Assembly: GCF_039534915.1 (NCBI RefSeq)
Contig: NZ_BAAAWE010000001.1
Span: forward strand, 1,054,001-1,118,000
Length of the DNA: 64,000 nt
Reading direction: 5' to 3'
Source of the DNA: Streptomyces roseofulvus
GTDB taxonomy: Bacteria; Actinomycetota; Actinomycetes; Streptomycetales; Streptomycetaceae
Numbering within the stretch: position 1 is the stretch's first letter; each line of letters begins with the position of its first letter. Shown one piece after another: positions 1 to 9,125 of the stretch. The notes below the pieces were generated by a model. The model saw only the letters and a program-made list of their open reading frames with translations. It was not told where the DNA came from and did not search any database. Both the position numbers and the translations under genes were made by a program.

Positions 1-1402
1 CGGCCACCTTGCCCGCCGACGCGGCCGGGTCGATGTCCGGCAGGACCACGTTCAGCGGTGAGCCCTCCCGGTTGTCGAACTCCTCGCGCAGCACCTGGGC
101 ACCCTGGTACGCCGGGGAGGAGGCGGGCAGGACCCGGTCGTCGCTGTCGCCGAACTCGGCCCGCAGGAAGGGCAGTCCGAGCGCCACCAGGACGGCCGCG
201 ACCGTGAGGGCGAACGGCAGCGGCCGACGCATGACCGCCATGGCCAGCTTGTGCCAGAAGCCCTCCGTGTCGGTGCGCGCCGCGGTCGCCCTGCGGCCGC
301 GGCGGAAGAGGCGCCGGACGTCGAGGGCGTCGACGCGGTGGCCGAGCACGGCCAGCAGCGCCGGCAGCACGATGACCGATCCGAGTGCGGCGAGGACCAC
401 GACGGCGATGCCGGAGTAGGCGAAGGACCGCAGGTGGTACATGGGGAAGACGAGCATCGCCGAGAGCGACAGGGCGACGGTCAGGGCCGAGAACAGCACG
501 GTGCGCCCGGCGGTGCGCACGGACTCGCCGACGGCCTCGTGGACGGTGCGGCCCCGGGCCAGTTCCTCGCGGTAGCGCGTGACGATGAACAGGCTGTAGT
601 CGATCGCGAGACCGAGGCCGAGGGCGGTGGTGATGTTGACGGAGAACACCGAGACCTGGACGACCATGTCCAGCAGCCGCAGGACGACGAACGAGCCGAT
701 CACCGCGAGGATGCCGACGGCGAGCGGGGTGCTCGCCGCGACCACGCTGCCGAACACCAGCAGCAGAATGATCAGTACGAGCGGTCCGGACAGCAGCTCG
801 GCCCTGGTGAGGTCTTCCTCGCTGCGCTTCTCGATCTCCATGCGCACGGCGGTCACGCCGGTCGCGGTCACCTTCAGCGCACCCTGCTCGCCGACCACGT
901 CGGGCACGATCCGTGCCGCGGCCTTGCGGACCTCGTCCTCGTCACCGGCGAGGCGGACCATGATCAGGCCGGTGCGCCCGTCCTTGGAGCGCAGCGTGGG
1001 CGGCTTGTCCAGCGTCCAGTAGGACGCCGCCTGCACCACGCCCGGCTCCTTGGCGAGGCGGTCGGTCAGCGCGGTGGCGTCGGCGCCGACATCGGGGCTG
1101 TCGATGCTCCTGCCGGCGGCGGCGATGAACACCAGGTGGGGGGAGCCGCCTTCGAAGCGGTTGTTGAGCAGTTCGTCCGCGCGGGCCGACTCGGAGGCCG
1201 GGACGGTGATGCCGCCCTCCGACAGGCGGCTCTCCACGTCGGAGCCGAACGGCACCGCGACGATCAGCGCCACCATGGTGACCAACAGGACGGCCAGTCG
1301 GCGCTTCGCCAGCCAGCGGCCCAGTGCGGCCAGACCCTTCGGCGGAGCGGGTGGTGCGGCTTGCGGCGGCGTCTGGCTGCGGACGGTGGACTGGGAAGCC
1401 AC
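1..1402 (-). CDS. MMPL/RND-family membrane transporter, N-terminal 467 residues (cut by window edge)
   Basis: The protein begins with a GTG preceded by AGGAGGAGG, and the frame stays open to the left edge, so the C-terminus is missing. Order seen: a cytosolic N-terminus, TM1 (about residues 32-50, VLLVTMVALIVAVPFG), a large extracytoplasmic domain, then a bundle of TM helices containing LGLGLAIDYSLFIVTRYREE, the motif typical of MMPL proteins with its membrane-embedded Asp. A second porter half starts before the edge. MMPL proteins export lipids or hydrophobic small molecules using the proton gradient. It lies 181 bp downstream of, and on the same strand as, a sensor kinase/response regulator pair, which may control it (inference). 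The substrate cannot be told. Confidence 0.88.
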   Translation of the reverse strand, partial: MASQSTVRSQTPPQAAPPAPPKGLAALGRWLAKRRLAVLLVTMVALIVAVPFGSDVESRLSEGGITVPASESARADELLNNRFEGGSPHLVFIAAAGRSIDSPDVGADATALTDRLAKEPGVVQAASYWTLDKPPTLRSKDGRTGLIMVRLAGDEDEVRKAAARIVPDVVGEQGALKVTATGVTAVRMEIEKRSEEDLTRAELLSGPLVLIILLLVFGSVVAASTPLAVGILAVIGSFVVLRLLDMVVQVSVFSVNITTALGLGLAIDYSLFIVTRYREELARGRTVHEAVGESVRTAGRTVLFSALTVALSLSAMLVFPMYHLRSFAYSGIAVVVLAALGSVIVLPALLAVLGHRVDALDVRRLFRRGRRATAARTDTEGFWHKLAMAVMRRPLPFALTVAAVLVALGLPFLRAEFGDSDDRVLPASSPAYQGAQVLREEFDNREGSPLNVVLPDIDPAASAGKVA

Positions 1403-1583
1403 GCCTCCTCCTAGGAGGTGAGTTGAGGGAAGCGGCCCGGTGGGCGCGCACGAAAGGGATCGAGGGACGGGGGAAAGAGGGGCCGGGGCGCCGCACAGGG
1501 CGGTGCCGGGCGTCAGCGTAGGAACGGCCGCTGCAACAGCCCGGCAGGGCAGATGCAGGGGACATGCAGGTGCGGCGCCGAGT

Positions 1584-3002
1584 TCACCGCAGGCTCTCCT
1601 TCAGAGCGGCCGGGGCGTGGTGCTCGTCCTGAGAGGGTGGCCGGGCCGGGAGGCGTACCTCGGCGTGGAGTCCGCCGCCGGGAGCCTCCTGGAGCAGGAT
1701 GTCGCCGTCGTTGACCCGCGCCAGGCTGGCGGCGATGGCCAGGCCCAGGCCGGAGCCCTCCCCGGTGGCGGCGTTGGCCCCGCGCCAGAACCGGTCGCAC
1801 GCGCGGGCCCGTTCGGCGGCGGTCATGCCGGGGCCGGAGTCGGCGCACTGCACGGCCACCATCGCGGCGTCCTCGACGAGGCGGACGCGGACGGCCGTGC
1901 CGGCCGGCGCCGCGCGCACCGCGTTGTCGAGGAACACGTCGAGGATCTGGTCCACGGTGCCGGCGACCGCCGACGCCACGAGCTCCTCCTCGCCCTCGAC
2001 CGTCACGGCGATGCCCCGGGGTTCGGAGACCAGCCGCCACGACGCCACCCGTTCTTCGACGACGGCCCGCACGTCGATCCTCTCGGTGGCCTGGGCACCG
2101 GACTCCGCCCGCGCCAGCAGCAACAGCGCGTTGAGGATGGCGGCCATCCGGTCCACCTCTCCGAGTGCCTGTTCCAGGCTTCCGCTGCCGTCGCGTGCGA
2201 TGTGGGGTTCCAGGTTCTCCAGGCGCAGCCGCAGCGCCACCAGCGGGGACCTGAGCTGGTGCGAGGCGTCGGAGACGAACGACTTCTGCACGGTGACCTG
2301 GTGCTGCACCTGTTCGGCGAGGTGGTTGAAGGTCTCGGCGAGCACCCGCAGATCCGGGGGGCCGAGACGGACCGGCACGCGAGCGGTGTGGTCCCCGTCG
2401 GCGAACCGGCGGGCCGCCACCTCCAGGCAGCGCACGGGACGCAGGATCCACCGGGCCAGCGGTTCGGCCAGGAAGCCGCTCGCCGCCAGGGCGAGCGCTC
2501 CGGTCACGGCGACCGCGGCCCAGATCGTCCACTGCTTCAGCTCCAGGTCGTCCAGGGCCGAGCACACCACCACGACGCCGACCAGCATGCCCCGGTGGAC
2601 GGCCGGCACGGCCACGACCAGTTCCTCGGCGGGCTCGGAGAACTGCCGGTCGGAGGAGTCGGTGAACCGCCCCTCCAGCGCCGCCCGTACGACGCTCTGC
2701 CGCGTGAGTTCGGCGGGCAGCGGATGCAGCGCCCCGACGACCGGCCGGCCCTCGGCGTCGAAGACGTGGGCGCGGCCTCCCGTACGGTCCTGGTACTCGG
2801 CGATCTGCCGCCGGAGCCCGCTCTGTTCCCCCTCGGTGAGGGCGCGCACCACCGTGGGCAGCAGCCCGCGCGCCTCCGTCACCCGCGTATGGACGAGTTC
2901 CCGCCGTGCCTCGTCGCTGAGCTGCAGGGCCAGGGGCAGTCCCAGGAGGGTGACCACCACGACGGGCAAGGCCACCAAAGCGGCCACGAGATGACGCCGC
3001 AC
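1584..3002 (-). CDS. Two-component sensor histidine kinase
   Basis: This is a 472-residue EnvZ/QseC-type kinase. TM1 spans about residues 8-27, an extracytoplasmic sensor region about 28-157, and TM2 about 158-178. A HAMP-like segment follows (about 180-233). The dimerisation/phosphoacceptor box SDASHQLRSPL puts the phosphorylated His at residue 248. The ATPase domain has an N box (DVFLDNAVRAAP), a G1 box (DSGPGM) and a G2 box (GSGLGLAI). The GTG start is preferred: an in-frame GGGGGAG lies about nine bases upstream, while a nearby ATG is out of frame. It follows its response regulator by 42 bp, so the two are surely co-transcribed. The signal sensed is unknown. Confidence 0.93.
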   Translation of the reverse strand: MRRHLVAALVALPVVVVTLLGLPLALQLSDEARRELVHTRVTEARGLLPTVVRALTEGEQSGLRRQIAEYQDRTGGRAHVFDAEGRPVVGALHPLPAELTRQSVVRAALEGRFTDSSDRQFSEPAEELVVAVPAVHRGMLVGVVVVCSALDDLELKQWTIWAAVAVTGALALAASGFLAEPLARWILRPVRCLEVAARRFADGDHTARVPVRLGPPDLRVLAETFNHLAEQVQHQVTVQKSFVSDASHQLRSPLVALRLRLENLEPHIARDGSGSLEQALGEVDRMAAILNALLLLARAESGAQATERIDVRAVVEERVASWRLVSEPRGIAVTVEGEEELVASAVAGTVDQILDVFLDNAVRAAPAGTAVRVRLVEDAAMVAVQCADSGPGMTAAERARACDRFWRGANAATGEGSGLGLAIAASLARVNDGDILLQEAPGGGLHAEVRLPARPPSQDEHHAPAALKESLR

Positions 3003-3044
3003 GCCAGAACTCCCCCTTCATCGTCCGGACATGTCGGTCGTCGT

Positions 3045-3740
3045 TCAGTGCCGGTCGGGCAGGACCAGGCGGAAGCCCACGCCGCGCACCGACTGGATCC
3101 ACTCCCGGCCGCCGAGCTTGCTCCGCAGCGAGCCGATGTGCACGTCGAGGGTGCGCGTGGAACCGTGCCAGTTGGGGTCCCACACCTCGTTGATGAGGTC
3201 GTCCCTGCCCTTGACGGCGCCGGCGTCGTCGAGGAGCGCTGCCAGCAGGTCGAACTCGCGGCGGGTCAGGTGCACCAGTTCGCCGTCCAGCTGCACCATG
3301 CGCGTCCGCAGGTCGACCAGGAGGGGGCCCAGCGCGCAGAGTTCGTCCTCGGCGCCGGTGCCCGCCGACCGCTCGGCCCGGGCGGGTGCGTGCACGCGCC
3401 GGGCGACCGCGTCCATGCGCGCCAGCAGTTCCCGCATGCTGTACGGCTTGACCAGGTAGTCGTCGGCGCCGGCCTGTAACACCAGGATCCGGTCGAGTTC
3501 CTCGGACCGCGCGGTGACCGCGATGATGGGAACGCCGGAGGTCTCTCGTACGCGCCGGCACACCTCCTGCCCGTCCAGGTCGGGCAGTCCGAGGTCCAGC
3601 AGGACGAACTCGGTGCGGTGCGCGGCCCGCAAGGCCTCGGCCCCACTGCCGACCCAGTCGACGTCGTGTCCGAATCTCTGCAATGCCTCGGTCAGCGCCT
3701 CGGCGATCCGCGTGTCGTCTTCCACCACGAGCACCTGCAT
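3045..3740 (-). CDS. OmpR/PhoB-family response regulator
   Basis: A 231-residue response regulator. The receiver domain (about 1-115) has the acidic pair D8/D9, the phosphoacceptor D49 in LLDLGLPD, T75 and K98 in VKPYS. The C-terminal winged helix (about 130-230) has the usual LTRREFDLLAALL, a recognition helix (STRTLDVHIGSLRSKL) and the wing VRGVGFRL. The frame stays open 60 codons upstream, but the ATG at 3740 opens exactly on the canonical MQVLVVEDD receiver start and has GGGGGAG just upstream. It is the first gene of the set regulator, kinase, then probably MMPL transporter. Confidence 0.95.
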   Translation of the reverse strand: MQVLVVEDDTRIAEALTEALQRFGHDVDWVGSGAEALRAAHRTEFVLLDLGLPDLDGQEVCRRVRETSGVPIIAVTARSEELDRILVLQAGADDYLVKPYSMRELLARMDAVARRVHAPARAERSAGTGAEDELCALGPLLVDLRTRMVQLDGELVHLTRREFDLLAALLDDAGAVKGRDDLINEVWDPNWHGSTRTLDVHIGSLRSKLGGREWIQSVRGVGFRLVLPDRH

Positions 3741-4093
3741 CTCTGCTCCCCCATCGCGGCGGAGCCGTCCCCCTGACGGCCTGCCCCGCACGGATGTTAA
3801 CGATGTTGTGGGAATGGATGGACGAAACCGGCGGGTAACGTCGAGGGCTACCCGAAAGAATTCGGACCGGAAAAGACCCACGCGAACGGGAACGGTCCGA
3901 GAAATGAATTCGGCACTCATTCCTTATGCGTTTTCCATATGAATCGACCGTCACCGGTGGCGCCTTTCGTCACCCGCCCGCGGGCGGCGCGCCTCTCGGA
4001 GTCGCCGCGGCCGATGCCCCGCACCCCGCGGCCGCCGGGCGCGGGGCCGGGACGACGGGCGGTTACCCTGACGCCTTGACCCGAGGAGGAAGC
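3741..4093. promoter_or_regulatory. Divergent promoter region between response regulator and TetR gene
   Basis: A 353-bp gene-free gap that is visibly richer in A/T than its surroundings between about 3790 and 3950. It must carry the promoters of both flanking genes. An inverted repeat CGGACCG (3863-3869) and CGGTCCG (3893-3899) is separated by 23 bases, and GAATTCGG occurs as a direct repeat at 3859 and 3906. No coding sequence could be supported. Confidence 0.5.
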
Positions 4094-4687
4094 ATGGCGC
4101 GGATGCCGTCGGCGGAGCGACGCCGGCAGCTGGTCGAGGCGGCGATCAGGGCGATGACCAGGGACGGGGTGGCCAGGACCACCACGCGGTCGATCTGCGC
4201 CGAGGCCGGTGTCTCGCTGAGCGTCTTCCACTACTGCTTCGACTCCAAGCAGGCCCTCCTGGAGGCCGCGATCGAGACCATCATCGGCGACTACGTGGCC
4301 CGGGTGATGAAGGCCGTCGAGCCGAGGGCGACCCTGCGTGAGACCGTGCGGGCGGCGCTGCGGACGTACTGGGAGGACGTCACCGCGCATCCGGGCGAGC
4401 ACATGCTGACGTACGACCTCACCCAGTACGCGCTGCGCGAGCCGGGCTTCGAGCACCTGGCCCGGGCCCAGTACGAGCAGTACGTGCGGTCGGCGACGGC
4501 CCTGGTGGAGCAGGTGGGGTCGGTGCGCGGGGCGGAGCCGAAGGTTCCGGTGGCGACGCTGGCGCGCCACCTGGCGGCGGCGGTGGACGGGATGACGCTC
4601 CAGTACCTGGTGCTCCGGGACGAGCAAGCCGCCGCCGAGCAACTGGAACTGACGGCTGATCAGCTGGTTCGACTGATCGAGGGCTGA
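4094..4687 (+). CDS. TetR/AcrR-family transcriptional regulator
   Basis: A 197-residue one-component regulator. The N-terminal helix-turn-helix (about residues 8-55) reads TTTRSICAEAGVSLSVFHYCF followed by DSKQALLEAA, the standard TetR layout in which the recognition helix ends in YxxF. The rest is a helical ligand/dimer domain resembling TetR_C. The ATG is chosen because GAGGAGGAAGC directly precedes it. It is transcribed away from the two-component genes. Its target may be itself or the flanking genes (inference); the ligand is unknown. Confidence 0.92.
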   Translation: MARMPSAERRRQLVEAAIRAMTRDGVARTTTRSICAEAGVSLSVFHYCFDSKQALLEAAIETIIGDYVARVMKAVEPRATLRETVRAALRTYWEDVTAHPGEHMLTYDLTQYALREPGFEHLARAQYEQYVRSATALVEQVGSVRGAEPKVPVATLARHLAAAVDGMTLQYLVLRDEQAAAEQLELTADQLVRLIEG

Positions 4688-4820
4688 CGCGCGGGAGGCG
4701 GGGGTCCGGGACGCCGCACGATCGTCAACAGGTCATTTGACCCGGACCCTTGACTCAGACCTTCCGCACCGCGATCCTCGGGGCGCCCGGTACACCCCCT
4801 CGACCGGAGGCTTCGCGACC

Positions 4821-6896
4821 ATGACCCCACGCACCACCCGAAGCGCCTCTCCTTTCCGCGGGACACGCCGCCTCGGTCTCGTGTCCCTGCTCCTCGCCCT
4901 CGCGGCGGTGCTCTTCGGCGCCGCGCCCGTCCCCGCGGCCGACGCGCCGTGGTGGGAGCCGGCCGCCCGGCCGGGGCCCGATTCCCAGGTGAACGCCACC
5001 GGCGCGCCGTTCACCGGCACCGACGCCCAGGGGCGCGTGCGCGGCTTCGTCGACGCGCACAACCACGTGATGTCCAACGAGGGCTTCGGCGGCCGGCTGA
5101 TCTGCGGCAAGCCGTTCTCCACGGCCGGCGTGGCCGACGCGCTGAAGGACTGTCCCGAGCACTATCCGGACGGCTCCGGCGCGATCTTCGAGAACCTGAC
5201 GGGCGGCGCGAACGGCAAGCACGACCCGGACGGCTGGCCGACGTTCGCCGACTGGCCGGCCCACGACTCGCTGACCCACCAGCAGAACTACTACGCCTGG
5301 CTGGAGCGTGCCTGGCGCGGCGGCCAGCGGGTGCTCGTCAACGACCTGGTCTCCAACGGCCTGTTGTGCTCGCTCATGCCCCGGGACCGCGGCTGCGACG
5401 AGATGGAGGCCATCCGGCTGGAGGCCCGGAAGACGTACGAGATGCAGGACTACGTCGACGCGATGTTCGGCGGCCCCGGCAAGGGCTGGTTCCGCATCGT
5501 CACCAGCGCCGACCAGGCGCGGTCGGTGGTCGAGCAGGGCAAGCTCGCCGTCGTCCTCGGGGTGGAGACCTCGGAGCCGTTCGGCTGCAAGCAGATCCTC
5601 GACGTGGCCCAGTGCGACCAGGCGGACATCGACCGCGGCCTGGACGAGCTGTACCGGCTCGGGGTGCGCAGCATGTTCCTGTGCCACAAGTTCGACAACG
5701 CGCTGTGCGGGGTCCGCTTCGACAGCGGCACGACCGGCGTGGCGGTGAACATCGGCCAGTTCCTGTCCACCGGCACCTTCTGGTCGACCGAGCGGTGCGC
5801 GGGCCCGCAGCAGGACAACCCGATCGGGCTGGTGGCGCCCGCCGCCATGGCGGAGAAGCTGCCGGCCGGGGTGAGCGTGCCCGCCTACGCCTCCGACGCG
5901 CGCTGCAACACCCGGGGGCTGACCAGGCTGGGCGAGTACGCGCTCCGGGGCATGATGGACCGGGGCATGATGCTGGAGCTCGACCACATGAGCGTGAAGG
6001 CGGCCGGCCGGGCGCTGGACATCCTGGAGGCCGAGGAGTACCCGGGCGTGCTCTCCACGCACAGCTGGATGGACCTCGACTGGACCGAACGGCTCTACAG
6101 GCTGGGCGGGTTCACCGCCCCGTACATGCACAGTGCCGGCGGCTTCATCGGTGAGGCCGACGGGAAGGCCGAGCTGCGCGAGAAGTACGGCGTCGGCCTC
6201 GGCTACGGCACCGACATGAACGGCGTCGGCGGCTGGCCCGGCCCGGTCGGCCCGGACGCGCCGAACGCGGTGACGTACCCGTACCGCAGCTTCGACGGCG
6301 GCACCGTCCTCGACCGGCAGGTGACCGGCGAGCGGACCTGGGACCTGAACACGGACGGCGCGGCGCACGCGGGGCTCGTGCCGGACTGGATCGAGCAGAT
6401 CCGGCTCACCCCGGGCGGCCCCGAGGTCATCGGGGACCTGGCGCTGGGCGCCGAGTCGTACCTGCGGACCTGGCGGGCGACCGAGCGGCACGAGCCGGGC
6501 GAGAACCTGGCGGCGGGCAGGCCCACGTCGGCCAGTTCCACCGAGTGGCACCCGTTCACGAGCTACGCCTCGGGGCGCGCCTTCGACGGGGACACGGAGA
6601 CCCGCTGGGCGAGCGACTGGTCGGACGACCAGTGGCTCCAGGTGGACCTGGGCGAGGTCCGGCGGGTCGGCCGGGTGACGCTGGACTGGGAGCGGGCCTA
6701 CGCCCGGCAGTACCGGATCGAGGTCTCGGAGGACGGCGCGAGCTGGCGGACGGTCTGGTCGACGGAGGCGGGTGACGGCGGGTACGACACGGCCGAGTTC
6801 GCCTCGACACCCGCCCGTCACGTACGCGTCCACGGGGAGCGGCGGGCCACGCAGTGGGGCTACTCGCTCCACGAGGTGACGGTCGCCCGCTCCTGA
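4821..6896 (+). CDS. Secreted M19-like (membrane dipeptidase-type) metallohydrolase with C-terminal discoidin domain
   Basis: A 691-residue exported protein. A signal peptide (about residues 1-40) has an RR-rich start, a leucine/alanine core and cleavage near PVPAADA. The catalytic part has metal-ligand patterns in the order expected for the M19/amidohydrolase barrel: D78-A-H80-N-H82, a Glu in LGVETSEPFG, a His in LELDHMS, a His in STHSWM and an Asp in YGTDMNGV. Residues 561-691 form an F5/8-type C (discoidin/CBM32-like) domain (ENLAAGRPTSASS, AFDGDTETRWAS), which usually binds carbohydrate. The start is set by GGAGG ten bases upstream and by the signal peptide. The substrate is unknown. A polymer-associated hydrolase outside the cell is the reasonable inference. 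Confidence 0.8.
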   Translation: MTPRTTRSASPFRGTRRLGLVSLLLALAAVLFGAAPVPAADAPWWEPAARPGPDSQVNATGAPFTGTDAQGRVRGFVDAHNHVMSNEGFGGRLICGKPFSTAGVADALKDCPEHYPDGSGAIFENLTGGANGKHDPDGWPTFADWPAHDSLTHQQNYYAWLERAWRGGQRVLVNDLVSNGLLCSLMPRDRGCDEMEAIRLEARKTYEMQDYVDAMFGGPGKGWFRIVTSADQARSVVEQGKLAVVLGVETSEPFGCKQILDVAQCDQADIDRGLDELYRLGVRSMFLCHKFDNALCGVRFDSGTTGVAVNIGQFLSTGTFWSTERCAGPQQDNPIGLVAPAAMAEKLPAGVSVPAYASDARCNTRGLTRLGEYALRGMMDRGMMLELDHMSVKAAGRALDILEAEEYPGVLSTHSWMDLDWTERLYRLGGFTAPYMHSAGGFIGEADGKAELREKYGVGLGYGTDMNGVGGWPGPVGPDAPNAVTYPYRSFDGGTVLDRQVTGERTWDLNTDGAAHAGLVPDWIEQIRLTPGGPEVIGDLALGAESYLRTWRATERHEPGENLAAGRPTSASSTEWHPFTSYASGRAFDGDTETRWASDWSDDQWLQVDLGEVRRVGRVTLDWERAYARQYRIEVSEDGASWRTVWSTEAGDGGYDTAEFASTPARHVRVHGERRATQWGYSLHEVTVARS

Positions 6897-6949
6897 GCCC
6901 GCTTCTGGGACCGCTCCTGGGCCCACGCGGCGGAGAGGGCGGACGACGA

Positions 6950-6991
6950 GGAAGGGCCGGCCGGATCGAAGGCGATCCGGCCGGCCCTTCC
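6950..6991. terminator. Bidirectional hairpin terminator, 19-bp perfect stem
   Basis: The stem arms (6950-6968 and 6973-6991) are perfectly complementary around the loop AAGG. The hairpin sits between two genes that converge on it (the M19-like hydrolase and the beta-propeller gene), so it can end transcription from both sides. There is no U-tract, as is usual in streptomycetes. Confidence 0.85.
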
Positions 6992-7009
6992 GGCCCTTCC
7001 GACGGGCCG

Positions 7010-8293
7010 TCAGTTCGTCGTCGGGGAGGTCCAGTCGGCGGGCACGCGGGCGAGCCTGACGCGCTGCGGGTGGTCGCCGACCGCGACGGACGCGACGCGC
7101 TCGCCGGTGGCGAAGTCGATGGCGCTGACCCGGTCGGCGCCGCTCTCCGAGACGACACAGGCCCGCCCGTCACCGCTGACGGTCGCCCAGTAGGGCTTGC
7201 TGGTGGGGACGAGCGGGCCCTGCTTCAGGGTCTCGCGGTCCACGACCGTGGCGTAGTCGTCCATGGTCCCGGCGACGCAGAGCTTGCGTCCGTCGGGGCT
7301 GATCGACAGGCCGTGGTGGCGCGAGTCGTTGACCCAGGTGGTGCGGTCCGGGTCGGTGGCGGGGTTGCCCGGCAGGGTCTTCAGCCGGGTGACGCGGTCG
7401 CTCTCGACGTCGTACTCCAGGAAGCCGTTGAGGAACGACACCTGGAAGTAGAGCTTCTTCTCGTCCGGCGTGAAGACGAGCGGGCGGACGGCGTCGGAGA
7501 GGTCGTCGCGGCCGAAGGCGTCGAGGCGGGAGCGCATGTCGATCACCCGGACCGTCTCGAAGGTCGTCGCGTCCACCACGGTGATCCTGCGGTCGCCCTT
7601 GGTCCAGTCGAGCCAGGGCGCGTCGAGGGCGGTGGTGACCTCGCCGATGGACATGTTCCACAGGCGTCCGTCGGAGGTGAAGACGTTCTCGTGCGGCTTG
7701 TCGCCGGTCTTGAAGCTGCCGAGTTCGCGGCCGGTGGCGATGTCGAGGACGTGGACCGTGTTGGCGGTGGAGGCGGAGACGGCGACGCGGGTGCCGTCGG
7801 GCGAGACGGCCATGTGGTCGGAGCGGTGACCGGCCACGGGGAAGCGCCAGTTGATCCGGCCGGTCCGCAGGTCGAGGGAGACGACGTCGGCGAAGCTGGG
7901 CCGCGAGACGACCATGGAGGTGCCGTCGGGGGTGGCGTACATGTCGTCGACGAACTGGTCGTGCCCCTCGCCCGGCCCGCTGCGGACGCCGAGGAAGAAC
8001 GCGAGCTTGACCGGGTCGAGGTAGATCTCGCGCAGGCGTTCCTCCTTGTCGGGGATCACGTTCAGCCGGCCGATGCGGTGGAAGTCGCCGCGGGCGGCGA
8101 TGACGTCGGCGGTGCCGTCCCAGTTGTTGCCGACGAACATCACCTCCTGGAGCGGCCCTTCCGCCGCCGGGACCGCGGGCGCGGCGGCCGCGGGCGCGGC
8201 GACGGCCGGGGCGAGAAGCGTGAGGGAGGCCGTGACGGAGGCGGCGAGGGCGACCGCGAGACGGCGGGTCCGGGTCGTACGTGCCGAGGGCAT
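7010..8293 (-). CDS. Secreted beta-propeller (YVTN/WD40-like) protein
   Basis: A 427-residue exported protein. The signal peptide (about 1-40) has TRTRRLAVALAASVTASL followed by an alanine-rich cleavage region. The mature part is a series of propeller blades of about 40-45 residues with the recurring pattern of a small residue, SPDG, xxVxV and a D-x-x-T turn (AVSPDGTRVAVS, SISPDGRKLCVA, TVSGDGRACVVS). No catalytic residues are recognisable. Such proteins are usually binding scaffolds, or enzymes whose active site cannot be read from sequence. The ATG is set by the signal peptide and an upstream AGGAAAGAGAGG. The long open frame further upstream overlaps the divergent CBS gene and is not used. 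Confidence 0.82.
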   Translation of the reverse strand: MPSARTTRTRRLAVALAASVTASLTLLAPAVAAPAAAAPAVPAAEGPLQEVMFVGNNWDGTADVIAARGDFHRIGRLNVIPDKEERLREIYLDPVKLAFFLGVRSGPGEGHDQFVDDMYATPDGTSMVVSRPSFADVVSLDLRTGRINWRFPVAGHRSDHMAVSPDGTRVAVSASTANTVHVLDIATGRELGSFKTGDKPHENVFTSDGRLWNMSIGEVTTALDAPWLDWTKGDRRITVVDATTFETVRVIDMRSRLDAFGRDDLSDAVRPLVFTPDEKKLYFQVSFLNGFLEYDVESDRVTRLKTLPGNPATDPDRTTWVNDSRHHGLSISPDGRKLCVAGTMDDYATVVDRETLKQGPLVPTSKPYWATVSGDGRACVVSESGADRVSAIDFATGERVASVAVGDHPQRVRLARVPADWTSPTTN

Positions 8294-8471
8294 GGGGGTG
8301 CCTCTCTTTCCTTGGCGGGGCGGGGACTTACCGGAGGTAACTCGCAGGTAACCACGGACCCGCCCCGCCCACAAGACGTCTTCGCACCCCCGTTCCCCAC
8401 CCCTCCCGCACGCCGCGCGCGCCCGATGCGGGATCATGGAACGGTCACCCGCAGAAGGGACGGAACGGACG

Positions 8472-9068
8472 ATGAGGCACCGCAGTGTGGCGGACCTGAT
8501 GACCCCGACGGCGGTCGCGGTCCAGCGCGGGACACCGTTCAAGGAGATCGCGCGGCTCCTCGACGAGTACGGCATCACGGCCGTGCCGGTCGTCGACGAG
8601 GAGAACCGGCCGGTGGGCGTGGTCTCCGAGGCGGACCTGCTGCGCCGCCACACCGCCAAGGACGGCCCCAGCACCGCCGAGGCGATGATGTCCAGCCCGG
8701 TGCACACGGCCCGGCCCTCCTGGACGGCGGTCGAGGCGGCCCGGCTCATGGAGCGGCACCGGGTGAAGCGGCTGCCGGTCGTGGACGCGGGCGGGCGGCT
8801 CATCGGCGTGCTCAGCCGCAGCGATCTGCTGCAGCTCTTCCTGCGCCGGGACCGCGCGATCCAGGAGGAGATCCGCGAGGACGTGGTCGTCCGCATCCTC
8901 GGCCTCTCCCCCGCCGCCGTCCACATCGACGTCGACGAGGGCCGGGTCACGCTCAGCGGCACCGTGGGGCGCGCGGACCTCGTCCCGCTGCTGCGGCGTC
9001 TGTGCGAGTCCGTCGACGGGGTGGTCGAGGTGGTCGACCACCTGGTGGTGGAGCCGCCCCGGGACTGA
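8472..9068 (+). CDS. CBS-pair protein with C-terminal BON domain
   Basis: A 198-residue cytosolic protein. Two CBS motifs (about residues 5-60 and 70-128; VADLMTPTAVAVQRGTPFKEIARL and AMMSSPVHTARPSWTAVEAARLM) form a Bateman module that normally binds adenine nucleotides. A BON-like domain follows (about 140-195; VHIDVDEGRVTLSGTVGR). This combination is common and multi-copy in Streptomyces, with presumed energy- or stress-sensing roles. The ATG at 8472 gives the standard MRHRSVADLM start. An in-frame ATG 36 bases upstream is possible but has a poorer context. It converges on the DUF1876 gene with a terminator between. Confidence 0.9.
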   Translation: MRHRSVADLMTPTAVAVQRGTPFKEIARLLDEYGITAVPVVDEENRPVGVVSEADLLRRHTAKDGPSTAEAMMSSPVHTARPSWTAVEAARLMERHRVKRLPVVDAGGRLIGVLSRSDLLQLFLRRDRAIQEEIREDVVVRILGLSPAAVHIDVDEGRVTLSGTVGRADLVPLLRRLCESVDGVVEVVDHLVVEPPRD

Positions 9069-9070
9069 GC

Positions 9071-9108
9071 GGACCGCGGCCCCCGGGTGAGCCCGGGGGC
9101 CGCGGTCC
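9071..9108. terminator. Bidirectional hairpin terminator, 17-bp perfect stem
   Basis: Arms 9071-9087 and 9092-9108 are perfectly complementary around the loop TGAG. The hairpin begins three bases after the CBS/BON stop codon and ends 17 bases before the stop of the opposing DUF1876 gene, so it serves both. Confidence 0.88.
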
Positions 9109-9125
9109 GTGCGGGGGCGGGCTCC

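Noticed and set aside
1440..3479. Long open frames antisense to the two-component genes (and similar ones at 25152-28931, 35094-37550, 55148-57178).
   Set aside because: They are produced by GC bias. Their products are Arg/Gly/Pro/His-rich without domains, and each lies over a gene with clear motifs on the other strand or frame.
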